The position numbers and the translations under genes were made by a program. Shown here piece by piece: positions 10,024 through 18,261 of a stretch of 64,000 nt of DNA (its first letter is position 1; every line of letters starts with the position of its first letter). This stretch comes from Arthrobacter sp. ISL-65 (lineage in GTDB: Bacteria; Actinomycetota; Actinomycetes; Actinomycetales; Micrococcaceae). The notes under the pieces were generated by a model. It was not told the DNA's origin. It was given only the letters and a program-made list of their open reading frames with translations, and ran no database searches. Location of the stretch: positions 1 to 64,000 of the forward strand of contig NZ_JAGGPN010000041.1 of assembly GCF_018613795.1 (NCBI RefSeq), in the 5' to 3' direction.

Positions 10024-10626
10024 GCCGCATTTAAGCGAAGTTTCGTCAAAGCCTCGGAAGTATTTGAGGTCGACTGTTCAGCAGAAGGAAGAGTTCTTCC
10101 GGGTTTTTGATCGACTGGGGAACGCGTCCGATGCCGCGGCAGAGCTCGGGCTGAACCGGAACATCTGCTACCAGTGGATTAGGAAAGCCGGCCTGGCCCG
10201 GAAGCGTTCGGAACGACCCACCCGGGAGGACTTCTTCCGGCTTCGCCAGTCCGGCGTTTCGCGCCGGGATGCTGCCAGGACATTGGGTATCCACCGTAAG
10301 ACTGCCGATGAATGGGACACGGGCATCCGCAGGACTCAGAACGGCAGAATTTACCCTAGCGGCCGGGCGGTGGACTACAACAATGGAGTGACCACCACAA
10401 TCCCAGCCACCGGAATCGGCATAGTTCCGCTGCCTGCGTTGGAGCAGGCTATTGATGAACGCTACCTCTCGATCAAGGAACGCGAGACGATCCGTGACCT
10501 GCTCACGGCCGGGAAATCGCAGCGGAAGATCGCCGAGGCCCTGGGCCGCTCCGTCTCTACGGTCAGCCGCGAGATCGCCCGTAACAGCACCCCTGAAGGC
10601 AGATACCATCCGTACGCGGCGCATCT
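10004..10626 (+). pseudogene. IS30-family transposase, 3'-truncated
   Basis: The N-terminal half of an IS30-type transposase. A first helix-turn-helix region is seen in GNASDAAAELGLNRNICYQWI. The IS30 HTH follows in ERETIRDLLTAGKSQRKIAE and ALGRSVSTVSREIARNST. Homology stops near RYHPYAAH around 10625; the frame then runs on into unrelated sequence to 10969 with no integrase (DDE) domain, so the catalytic half is lost. The start is uncertain; the first codon of the open frame is TTG at 10004. This is a dead insertion just upstream of the MarR-like gene. Confidence 0.75.
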
Positions 10627-10739
10627 GAACTCGTGCAGGATCTTGCCGGTTCCGAGATCACCGACCGACTTTGATGTGGTGCTCTTCCAGTCCGAGACTC
10701 TCGTATGCTTCCCGGCGATAAACATCACAGAAACATCAT

Positions 10740-10768
10740 GCAACTTTATCAAGTTGCTTGTGTATAAT
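10740..10768 (+). promoter_or_regulatory. Palindromic operator and -10 box of the marR-like/MFS operon
   Basis: GCAACTT-TATC-AAGTTGC (10740-10757) is a perfect 7-base inverted repeat, directly followed by TATAAT at 10763-10768 and the ATG at 10776. Its TTxATCAA core resembles the palindrome before the other MarR gene at 48531-48554. Overlap of operator and promoter suggests MarR-type autorepression. The -35 element is not clear. Confidence 0.6.
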
Positions 10769-10775
10769 TTCATGA

Positions 10776-11198
10776 ATGAGCGACGTTATGACGTGTTCCT
10801 CTATGGAGAACCTGTATCCGCTACTTCAAACTCTGCATCCAGAGCGGACGATGCCTGTGGGCACGAATGGAACGTTGGACCGTCCCGCCGATATTCGCCG
10901 GACAACTACCTTCAACTTGACGCGGATAGTGCACGCAAGCTCAAACGGAATCCCGCGTGCCGTCCGTGAACTTAGGGGAAGCGAGCTCGTCTCGGGGATT
11001 GGAGACAGTGCGGCCCATCGGCCGAACCCGATCGGAAACACCGAGCCCGCACGCCACCGGCTATACAAGCAGTGGGTGGGAGGGCGCGAAACGGTGACTG
11101 ACCTCGGTGTAGAAATATCGACGCTCCAAGAACGGACGACTATTGAAGTAGCAGTACCTGCCCCAAGGAAACTGGCATCGGATTCGTTCGATGACTGA
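10776..11198 (+). CDS. MarR-family regulator, diverged or decaying
   Basis: A 140-residue frame that aligns without gaps to the intact MarR protein at 48567. LYPLLQTLHPERT matches LHPLLSRLNAERT, RELRGSELV matches RELERLQLV, and both end near KLAS. Family knowledge: MarR proteins are winged-helix dimers that repress efflux genes until a ligand binds. Several family-critical residues look eroded: the wing motif usually reading DRRR is here AHRPN, and LTxxG is NTEPA. DNA binding may therefore be lost or altered. The stop overlaps the MFS start by eight bases, and a palindrome precedes it, the classical MarR-efflux layout. A chance open frame is unlikely given the co-linear match. Confidence 0.6.
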   Translation: MSDVMTCSSMENLYPLLQTLHPERTMPVGTNGTLDRPADIRRTTTFNLTRIVHASSNGIPRAVRELRGSELVSGIGDSAAHRPNPIGNTEPARHRLYKQWVGGRETVTDLGVEISTLQERTTIEVAVPAPRKLASDSFDD

Positions 11199-12585
11199 CT
11201 CGGCTGCGTCCTCCCGCCTGGTTCCGGCGCTGATTTATGCAGCGCTGTCGACTTCGATCGTGAGTTCGCTCGGCATGTTGCTCGTGCCTGCTATCTCTCG
11301 TGAAATGGACGTTTCCGTCAGTACCGCGCAGTGGATGCTCACTGTTAACCTCTTGTTTGGCGCGATTTCTACACCAATAATGGGACGTCTAAGCGATGGC
11401 CCTCACAAGAAGCTGCTTCTCTTGCTATCTCTGGCCGTTATTCTCGTTGGTTCCGTAGTGGCGGCCTTGGCACCAAACTTTACGGTATTCCTCATTGGCC
11501 GGGCCCTTCAGGGCTTGAGCTATGGAATCGTACCGGTCACAATTGCCCTTGCCCGGCGCTACGTTGCCGCTGACAAAGTGCAGCCTTCTATCTCAAGTTT
11601 GTCCGTAACGGTGGCTACCGGGCTGGGCATTGGGTACCCTCTCACGGGCGTGATCGCGGGCCTGACGGATTTTCGTATCGCTTTCTGGTTTGCCGTGCTT
11701 TTTGTAGTCTCCGCGATCGTTGTGGTCTTCGTTGCGGTGCCGGCAGGACCCGATGAGCAAGCCGCACGATTACCGTTCGACTACTACGGAGCCACGCTGC
11801 TTGGCTTGGGTCTAGGTGGACTGCTTATCAGTGTGAGCGAAGCTCCAACGTGGGGGTGGGCTTCTCCTTGGACTATGGGCAGCTTTGCTTTATCCGCTCT
11901 CTTCCTGGTCCTTTGGGTCAGGACGGGGCTACTGCTGCGGGACCCCCTGATCAACCTAAGAGTATTCCGACACGGTGAGGTCTTGCTCGCTAATGCCACC
12001 GGAACCGGATTGGGCGCCGCAATGTACATCGGCCTCTCAATATCAAGTCTCGTCGCACAAGCTCCCCTCTCGACAGAGTATGGCATGGCCCTCCCGGTCT
12101 TCTGGGCTGGATTCGTGATGTTGCCGCTATCCGTGGGAAGCTTCGCGGCTAACCGTCTCGTCCGGTGGCTCTCACGCCGAATAAAGCTAACAACGCTGCT
12201 GCCGATTGGTGCCGGCATTATGACCGGGGCTGGAATGTTGCTCTGGTTTGCTCACGACGAACTCTGGGAGATTCTCCTGGGGATGGTCACTTTCGGTGTC
12301 GGCATGGGGGCCAGCTACGCTGCAATGCCTGCCCTTATTGCGAGAAGCGTGGCAAGAGCGGAATTGGGAAGCTCCGTGAGCTTCAACCAGGTCCTACGGT
12401 CTGTAGGCGCATCCTTCGGCACCGCCGTTTCCGGCGCTGTGCTTGCAGCAAATATGGCACCGGATCTCCACGCAACCGGGGTCGGTATCCGAACGACCTT
12501 TGCCATCGGGGCGCTCATCTGTATGGCGGTATTCGTGGCGTTACTTGTCCACGCATTCGCCAGTCGTCGTCGCGTTACCGGCTAG
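11191..12585 (+). CDS. MFS multidrug/small-molecule exporter (DHA2-like)
   Basis: A 464-residue major facilitator transporter with roughly 12-14 hydrophobic segments. The TM1-2 region TAQWMLTVNLLFGAISTPI is followed by the A-like loop MGRLSDGPHKK. The antiporter motif C area in TM5 is VATGLGIGYPLTGVIAG. These features fit proton-driven drug exporters of the DHA2/EmrB type in the cytoplasmic membrane. The ATG at 11191 overlaps the MarR-like stop, implying translational coupling and regulation by that protein. The exported compound is unknown. Confidence 0.88.
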   Translation: MTDSAASSRLVPALIYAALSTSIVSSLGMLLVPAISREMDVSVSTAQWMLTVNLLFGAISTPIMGRLSDGPHKKLLLLLSLAVILVGSVVAALAPNFTVFLIGRALQGLSYGIVPVTIALARRYVAADKVQPSISSLSVTVATGLGIGYPLTGVIAGLTDFRIAFWFAVLFVVSAIVVVFVAVPAGPDEQAARLPFDYYGATLLGLGLGGLLISVSEAPTWGWASPWTMGSFALSALFLVLWVRTGLLLRDPLINLRVFRHGEVLLANATGTGLGAAMYIGLSISSLVAQAPLSTEYGMALPVFWAGFVMLPLSVGSFAANRLVRWLSRRIKLTTLLPIGAGIMTGAGMLLWFAHDELWEILLGMVTFGVGMGASYAAMPALIARSVARAELGSSVSFNQVLRSVGASFGTAVSGAVLAANMAPDLHATGVGIRTTFAIGALICMAVFVALLVHAFASRRRVTG

Positions 12586-13002
12586 GACCGTCGGTCATTT
12601 CCTGGCTGACCTGTTTAGGCTGGGCTGGGTAGTCTGCTCTGGTCATACTCGCAGCGGAACGTCAGTAACAACTTCGGCTTGGCGGTACTTCGATGCCGGT
12701 CCAAGACACCCTCCTACAGCAGCGAGAAGCACGATTCCATAGACACGCTATGTTCTTGGGAGGGCCTGCTCCGGCTGATGACTTACGTGCCCTTTCGTGC
12801 AAGAACCTTGGTGAATGACCAGCTCATTGCAGATGAGCTGGTTGGGGGCCCGACGCCGAGGGGTCGGAGGGTCTACTGATGCCGCATGAACGCGACGGAG
12901 GACTGGAGAAGAGCCGAGGCTGGGCCTATTCGCTTGGTTGGGTTCCAATGCCCGCGGTGAGGACGGGAGCCCATACTCGACCTATATGGGGAGGGAGAAG
13001 TT
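12586..13002. other. Intergenic region with one hairpin
   Basis: 417 bases without a convincing gene. A 9-base stem, CCAGCTCAT at 12819-12827 and ATGAGCTGG at 12833-12841, lies about 230 bases after the MFS stop; it could be a late terminator or an operator for the CBS gene. GGAGGGAGA at about 12989-12997 is the ribosome binding site of the next gene. Confidence 0.4.
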
Positions 13003-13467
13003 TTGGACCGGCAGGAGAGTACTCCGTCAGCGATCAGTGGCACAGTCGGGGCAGCGATGGTGAACATCCCGAAGACGCTCCCTCGGACTTCGACCGTTAG
13101 CGAAGTTCGTTCCCTATTCGCTGATGATCACGTGCACCTGGTCTTGGTTGTCGCGTCAGATCGACGGCTTTTGACCACCATCGAACGTTCTGACATTGCG
13201 GCGGAAGCACCCGACGAGGCGCCCGCAGTCCATCTGGGAAGGCTTGAGGGCCGGACGGCCTCGGAGTGGTGGCCCATCAAACGGACGACGGCGTGGCTCA
13301 AGTCCCAGGGACTGCGCCGGCTCGCCGTCGTCGACGCCGGTGGGTACCTAAAGGGCCTCGTCTGCCTCAAGCGCAGCGGGACAGGATACTGCTCAGACGC
13401 AGACGTGCTTGCCCGGCGGCGCGAACCCGCCGAAGAGCGGGGTGGAGAGCCTCCAAGCAGCACCTGA
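13003..13467 (+). CDS. CBS-domain protein
   Basis: A 154-residue protein made largely of two CBS repeats. The first is about residues 15-70 (VNIPKTLPRTSTVSEVRSLF, then VLVVASDRRLLTTIERSDI). The second is about 85-135 (ASEWWPIKRTTAWLKSQGL, then RLAVVDAGGYLKGLVCLKRS). CBS pairs bind adenosine nucleotides and sense energy state. The tail is basic and disordered. The start is TTG at 13003, chosen for the strong GGAGGGAGA upstream; ATG at 13057 would remove the first 18 residues. It stands alone, so its partner is unknown. Confidence 0.7.
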   Translation: MDRQESTPSAISGTVGAAMVNIPKTLPRTSTVSEVRSLFADDHVHLVLVVASDRRLLTTIERSDIAAEAPDEAPAVHLGRLEGRTASEWWPIKRTTAWLKSQGLRRLAVVDAGGYLKGLVCLKRSGTGYCSDADVLARRREPAEERGGEPPSST

Positions 13468-13828
13468 GCCTACCGTAGATTCTCCATTTTCCTCGCTGAG
13501 GTCCTCCACGTATATTCCTCTCAACTCTCCCTGAAGAAGTCAGAAATCATTCAGCAATTGAACGATAAACATCCCAGTATTTGCCGATGACTCTTCGGCA
13601 AGCGTCTGCGTAATAGAAGTTTGTTTGGAAAACAAGGACGACCGGTAGGTGCAACTCCCGAAGGAATCACTCTCCCTAGCCGGGATCTCAATAGCGACTA
13701 CGACCCCCATCGTCGGGAGGAGCACTGAAACTCGCTCATGCGTATCTGCCGCGCGAAGCGCCCTGATGCTCCGAAATCGGACCTGACTATCGAATCTTTT
13801 GAAACCTGCCGCACTAGAGTGGGAATAG
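13468..13828. other. Intergenic region before the IS21 remnant
   Basis: About 360 bases lacking recognisable coding content. It is more AT-rich than its surroundings. No promoter or repeat is supported. Confidence 0.4.
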
Positions 13829-13832
13829 TAAG

Positions 13833-13869
13833 TTGATTTGGCCCCGGGTTCGCCGCTTGTTTTGGCCCC
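13833..13869. repeat. IS21-type multiple terminal repeats
   Basis: TTGATTTGGCCCC at 13833-13845 and TTGTTTTGGCCCC at 13857-13869 are two near-identical 13-base repeats spaced 24 bases apart, the arrangement usual at IS21-family ends. They lie about 20 bases beyond the stop of the IstB-like frame, marking this end of the element. Confidence 0.6.
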
Positions 13870-13887
13870 ACCCTGTTGGTGTTCCGG

Positions 13888-14490
13888 TCAGTTTTGCCGG
13901 GACTTGTTGTTGATGGTCTGCTGGGTTGTTTTCAGCCGGTAGGAATCGGTGCCGGCGTTGATGATGTGGCCGCGGAAGGTCAGCCGGTCCACGACCGCCG
14001 CCGCGAGTCGCGGGTCGGTGAACGTCTGGCCCCACTCGCTGAACGGCGCATTGCTTGCGCAGGCGATGGATGCCCGTCCTTCCCTGGCCGTGATGATCTG
14101 GAACAGCAGCTCGGCGCCGTGGGTATCGAGCTTGACGTAGCCGACCTCATCGAGGCAAAGGAGATCCAGGCGCGCGTATTTGCCCACCAGCCTTGATAGC
14201 TCCTTGTTGTCGGCGGCCTCGACGAGTTCGTTGACCAGCGCTGCGGTGGTGATGTAGCGGACCCGCCGTCCCTGCTCGGCGGCGGCCATGCCCAGGCCGA
14301 TGAGAAGGTGTGTTTTCCTGGTCCCGGAATTGCCGAGGAGTACCAGCGGTTCCCCGGCATCGATCCACGCGCCGGTGGCCAGTTGCGTCAGGGTCGCTGG
14401 CGGCAGGTCAGGGATCTGGGCCAGGTCCAGGTCTTCGAGGCGTTTGCTGCGCGGGAACTTCGCTTCCTTGATCCGCCGGGCCCGGGCGCG
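13888..14490 (-). pseudogene. istB: IS21-family IstB ATP-binding protein, 5'-truncated
   Basis: The helper ATPase of IS21 transposition, which loads the IstA transposase on target DNA. The frame runs from about 14490 (RRIKEAKFPRSKRLEDLD) through the P-loop region LLGNSGTRKTHLLIGL to Walker B LLCLDEVGY and the C-terminal VVDRLTFRGHIINAGTDSYR. The N-terminus is missing and the upstream sequence is unrelated. The P-loop has Arg where the family has Gly (normally GTGKTH), so ATP binding is probably lost. No IstA gene is nearby. It is therefore an immobile remnant. Confidence 0.75.
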
Positions 14491-14706
14491 TCCCCCTCGC
14501 CGCCACGAAGGGCTATGCGCCCTCGGACTACTTTACTGTTGTCAACTGCAAGATACGTGATCCCCTTGCGGTCGGCCGACCTCTTCTCCCAATTTAGCTG
14601 GTGTCTCAGAAGTGCGCCCACGAGGAGTTTAACAGGTTGCGGGCCTTAATCCTTTTTGCTGACCTTAAGTTATTGGAGGATCAGTGGATCTGTTGGGTGG
14701 TAGTAA

Positions 14707-14772
14707 GCCGTGAGGCGCCGAGAGCCGTTGCGAATAGGTGAAGATCCGGATGATCATCCAGCGCCTCACGGC
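14707..14772. repeat. 12-base inverted repeat beside the chimeric remnant
   Basis: GCCGTGAGGCGC at 14707-14718 and GCGCCTCACGGC at 14761-14772 form a perfect 12-base inverted repeat with a 42-base spacer, overlapping the stop end of the citrate-synthase fragment. It could be a transcription terminator inherited with that gene, or an element end; sequence alone does not decide. Confidence 0.45.
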
Positions 14773-15032
14773 AGCTTAGGTGCCGATCTGTGGACCGGCG
14801 GTAAGAGGGAGCGCTCTTCAGGGCCGATGTAGGCGTTAAGGGGGCGGATCAGGGAGTTGGAAGCGGCTTGTTCGAGGATGTGAGCGGTCCAGCCGGTGAT
14901 GCGGCTGGCCACGAAGATGGGCGTGAACGTCGGGGTGTCGAAGCCCATGAGGTGGTAGGTGGGGCCGGCCGGGTAGTCGAGGTTGGGCTTGATGGCCTTG
15001 GCTTCGTCGATGGCTTGCTGGAGTCCGTTGTA
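14766..15032 (-). pseudogene. C-terminal fragment of a citrate/2-methylcitrate synthase
   Basis: About 88 residues after the junction near 15033 match the C-terminus of bacterial (methyl)citrate synthases: AIDEAKAIKPNLDYPAGP, then FDTPTFTPIFVASRITGW and TAHILEQAASNSLIRPL. The FTPIF...SRITGWTAHI block is strongly conserved and carries the Asp-adjacent substrate loop and a citrate-binding Arg. The upstream three quarters of the enzyme, including the catalytic histidines, are absent. The fragment is in frame with the IS3 transposase piece, giving a chimeric open frame. Function is not expected. Confidence 0.75.
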
Positions 15033-15350
15033 CTTGCCCTCGGCCGTGGGATGTTCGGTGATGTCCGTCAGCCACAGCTCGTTGGGAGCAGCTGCGGTGA
15101 AGTCCCGTTCCACCAGGTCGTCGTGGACCGGCGGCCCGGGTCTGCGGTTCAGGCCGCGTTTCTTCGAGAACACCGACCAGATGCCGTGGTCCCGGCATAA
15201 GCGTTGGACCCTGTTCTGCCCGCTGCGATGCCCTTCTGAAGGAGTTCGTCGGCGATAAACCGGTACCCGAATGCCGGGTCGTCGGTGCGACTCAGCATCG
15301 TGGTGACACTTATGGCTCGACGCTCTGTTCGGAAACTTTCCAATGTTCAT
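15033..15350 (-). pseudogene. IS3-family transposase (OrfB) fragment, frameshifted
   Basis: Matches the middle of an IS3-type transposase. One frame gives FGYRFIADELLQKGIAAG; a shift near 15235 then leads to QNRVQRLCRDHGIWSVFSKK and NELWLTDITEHPTAEGK, which includes the first catalytic Asp of the DDE core. It stops there and is joined in frame to the citrate-synthase fragment. Both the frameshift and the missing core show it is dead. Confidence 0.75.
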
Positions 15351-15627
15351 AGAGGGCGTCCCAGATGATTATGAGTCATGACCCACACCGTCAGGGATAG
15401 CGTCACCTTCCCGACGAAGGTCAGCCGAATTCTATGCATTCCCGGAAGATCGCCAAATCCCCGCGGAAGTGAACGTCGGAAAGATCCACATTGCACACCG
15501 GAGTGCCAAGAGTCTTGAACGTTACACAGCGCAAACCCTGAACTAAATGATGACCGTCAAGAGATGGTTGGACCGGATGGTTGAGCGTGAATGCGCGCGA
15601 CCACGGATGACAGTAGGAGAAGGTTCC
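15351..15627. other. Upstream region of the ABC transporter operon
   Basis: About 280 bases between the IS3 fragment and the lipoprotein start. No gene is supported. AGGAGA just upstream of 15628 is a good ribosome binding site and decides that start over the earlier ATGs at 15547 and 15607. Confidence 0.45.
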
Positions 15628-17208
15628 ATGCAAGTTCTGAAGCAAGGTCGGACGATAGGAAAGGTACGCCGCGGTAGACGGCTCGCAGCGGGCTTGATCG
15701 CCGTGGCGCTTGGAGTGGCGGCCCTCACCGCGTGCGGCAGCGGCGGCTCCTCGTCAGGGTCGGCGTCCGACACACTCACCGTCGCACTCCCTATCGATTC
15801 GCCCACGAGCTTTGAGCTCACGCAGCAATGTTCGAGCCCGATGTTCCAGCTGGCCTACGAACCGCTAATTCGAATCACGAAGGACGGCGGCTACGAGCCC
15901 GGCATTGCTGCGTCATGGCAGTACTCGAGCGACAAAACGGTCTTCACGATGAAGATCCGCGGCGGGGTCAAGTTCGCCGACGGAACAGACGTCACGCGTG
16001 ATTCGGTGCTGAACACGCTGAACTACTACAAGTCGGTGCCCGGGCTCAATGACGGCTACATCAAGCCGTGGAAAATCGCCGCGGTCGATAAGGACTCCAT
16101 CGCGATCACGTCGCCCGCACCGTTCGCCGGTATGGAGTCGATCCTGTCGGACAGCGGTAACTGCAACAACGGCATGATCATCAGCGCTGCTGGGCTCGCC
16201 AACCCCGACAAGCTGAAGACCGCGACGTTCGGCGCGGGACCCTATGTCTACGACGCAGCGCAAAGCCAGAACGGCGACCACTACACGTACACGCCGAACC
16301 CGCTGTACTATGACAAATCGCGCCAGAACTACAAGAAAATCATTCTGCGTGTGATCGCAGACCAGAACACGGCGATGAACGCGCTGGCCTCCGGACAGAT
16401 CCAAGTGAACATGACGGGTGGCGCCCAGCTGGCCGATCAGGCCAAGTCGAAGGGTTTCGACAGCACCGTAGGACGAGTGCAAGCAACCGCCATTATGCTG
16501 TGGGACAGGGCAGGCAAGCTCACCCCCGAACTCGGCGATGTGCGCGTGCGGCGGGCCATGGCACTGGCCTTGGATCGCGACTCGATCGCCAAGGCAGTTG
16601 GAACCGCGATCACCACACAGGACCAGTTCACCGGCGCCGGTTTCCCCGGCCACGACGACAACCTGCCCTCGAAGTACACCTACGACGTCAACCAGGCTAA
16701 GAAGCTGTTGGCCGACGCCGGTTACCCCGACGGTTTCTCGATGACTCTCGAAGTGAACAGCGACGACCCTGACGCGACCATCGCAGTGAACGCCGCAGCG
16801 GCGCAACTCGGCAAGATCGGCATCAAGCTCGACCTGAAGTCGCTCCCGAACTCGTCGTTCTTCACGGACTTCGCGGCCAAGAAGTTCTCCGCCGGCGCTG
16901 TTTCGTACGGGCTGTACGGCACGCTCCCGAACGAAGCGTACCGGCTGTACAAGCTGCCTTACTCTGCCGTATGGAATCCGTTCGCTTCGACCGATCCGGA
17001 TCTCGATAAGGCGTACGACGCGCTGAACGCCTCCACAAAAGATACCTTCGAGGCGAACGCGAAGCAGTTCAACGACACGATGACGGCCAAGGCCTGGTAC
17101 GTTCCGATCGTGGCGGTTCCCCAATTCATCTACTCCAAGGGCATCGACGTCGGAAAGCGCGATCCCATGGGTCAATTCGCCATCTCGGCCTGGGCTGCGA
17201 AGAAGTAG
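15628..17208 (+). CDS. ABC transporter substrate-binding lipoprotein, peptide/nickel (SBP_bac_5) family
   Basis: A 526-residue extracytoplasmic solute receptor. A basic N-terminus (KVRRGRR) and hydrophobic segment lead to the lipobox LTAC, with lipidated Cys at about residue 36, followed by a Gly/Ser linker. The family-5 signature lies around YEPLIRITKDGGYEPGIAAS, with the later VRRAMALALDRDSIAKAV block. Length is usual for DppA/OppA-type receptors, which are anchored on the outer face of the membrane and deliver ligand to the permeases. It is the first gene of the operon. The ligand may be a peptide or another modified small molecule; the downstream esterase remnant hints at an ester or acylated compound. 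Confidence 0.9.
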   Translation: MQVLKQGRTIGKVRRGRRLAAGLIAVALGVAALTACGSGGSSSGSASDTLTVALPIDSPTSFELTQQCSSPMFQLAYEPLIRITKDGGYEPGIAASWQYSSDKTVFTMKIRGGVKFADGTDVTRDSVLNTLNYYKSVPGLNDGYIKPWKIAAVDKDSIAITSPAPFAGMESILSDSGNCNNGMIISAAGLANPDKLKTATFGAGPYVYDAAQSQNGDHYTYTPNPLYYDKSRQNYKKIILRVIADQNTAMNALASGQIQVNMTGGAQLADQAKSKGFDSTVGRVQATAIMLWDRAGKLTPELGDVRVRRAMALALDRDSIAKAVGTAITTQDQFTGAGFPGHDDNLPSKYTYDVNQAKKLLADAGYPDGFSMTLEVNSDDPDATIAVNAAAAQLGKIGIKLDLKSLPNSSFFTDFAAKKFSAGAVSYGLYGTLPNEAYRLYKLPYSAVWNPFASTDPDLDKAYDALNASTKDTFEANAKQFNDTMTAKAWYVPIVAVPQFIYSKGIDVGKRDPMGQFAISAWAAKK

Positions 17209-17319
17209 TTGGTCTGTCGCTGCGGCTCCCGTCGCCGGGGGCCGCGGCGCCACTTCAGCCGAGAGCACCTCGACTCGCGTCGAAGTGCCCTCGCCTGTTG
17301 TGATACTCAAGGAGAGATC

Positions 17320-18261
17320 ATGCTAAGTGTCGTCATACGACGATTGATTGTGGCGGTTCCGCTAATGGGAGTGATCTCATTCATCGTCTTCGTGCTGAGT
17401 TCGCTCGCGGGCGGGAGCGTCGGGCAGGCCATCCTTGGCCCTACCGCTTCCGCGGCTTCTGTGGCTGCGCTCAACGCGAAGCTCGGGGCCGACCGGCCAG
17501 TACTCGTGCAATACGTTGATTGGCTCCGCCACGCGATCACCGGCGACTTGGGTTTGTCAGTCGTCTCTGGTGTGCCAGTGGCCGATACCATCGCGTCTCG
17601 AATCCCGGTGACGATGTCACTGGCCGTGGGGGCCTTGCTCCTCGTCATCATCCTCGGTGTGACGTCCGGCGCGATCGCTGCCATTCGCGGCGGCATCATC
17701 GGACGGTTGGCGGAGGTGCTCGCCGTCCTCGGTCGAGGCCTCCCCAGCTTCTGGCTCGCATTGATCGCCGTTCTCGTATTCGGCGTGAACCTCGCCTGGT
17801 TGCCCGTCTCCGGATACGTGCCCTTCGCTGATTCCCCATCGGGATGGATCCAATCGTTGATTCTCCCGGTGGTCGTCCTCGGCGTGTCGGAAATCGCGTT
17901 GGTCGCGGTCGTGACACGGGCCGAGATGTTGTCCGCGATGCGCAGTGACTACGTCCGCAGTCTCCGGGCGAACGGCTATCCGTGGAAGCGGATCGTGTTC
18001 AAGCACGTTGCGAAGAATGCCGCTGGGCCTGTGCTGACCATGGTCAGCCTGGTGTTCGTCAGCCTGATCGGCGGCACTATCCTCATGGAGCAGATCTTCG
18101 GCATGCCCGGTCTCGGCACTCTGATGGTGAGCGCCACCACCAAGCACGACCTGCAAGTCATCCAGGGTCTGGCGGTCTTCTACACGGCTATGGTCGTGGT
18201 GGTATTCCTCTTGACCGATATCGCTTCAGGTTACCTAAACGCGAAGGCGAGGGCGCGATGA
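17320..18261 (+). CDS. ABC transporter permease, DppB type
   Basis: A 313-residue inner-membrane permease with about six hydrophobic segments. The ATG at 17320 has AAGGAGAG just upstream; the open frame extends 37 codons earlier, but that part is Arg-rich and unlike the family. The periplasmic stretch GADRPVLVQYVDWLRHAITG and the cytoplasmic EAA loop RSLRANGYPWKRIVFKHVAK, which docks the ATPase, are typical of DppB/OppB. It lies 111 bases after the receptor gene. The stop overlaps the next start (ATGA), indicating coupled translation. Confidence 0.9.
   Translation: MLSVVIRRLIVAVPLMGVISFIVFVLSSLAGGSVGQAILGPTASAASVAALNAKLGADRPVLVQYVDWLRHAITGDLGLSVVSGVPVADTIASRIPVTMSLAVGALLLVIILGVTSGAIAAIRGGIIGRLAEVLAVLGRGLPSFWLALIAVLVFGVNLAWLPVSGYVPFADSPSGWIQSLILPVVVLGVSEIALVAVVTRAEMLSAMRSDYVRSLRANGYPWKRIVFKHVAKNAAGPVLTMVSLVFVSLIGGTILMEQIFGMPGLGTLMVSATTKHDLQVIQGLAVFYTAMVVVVFLLTDIASGYLNAKARAR

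Noticed and set aside
9042..10049. 335-codon minus frame over the end of the GMC oxidoreductase
   Set aside because: Overlaps the conserved GMC C-terminus and shows no domain.
15913..17310. 465-codon antisense frame over the substrate-binding lipoprotein
   Set aside because: Arg/Val/Gly-rich shadow; the plus strand has a lipobox and family signature.
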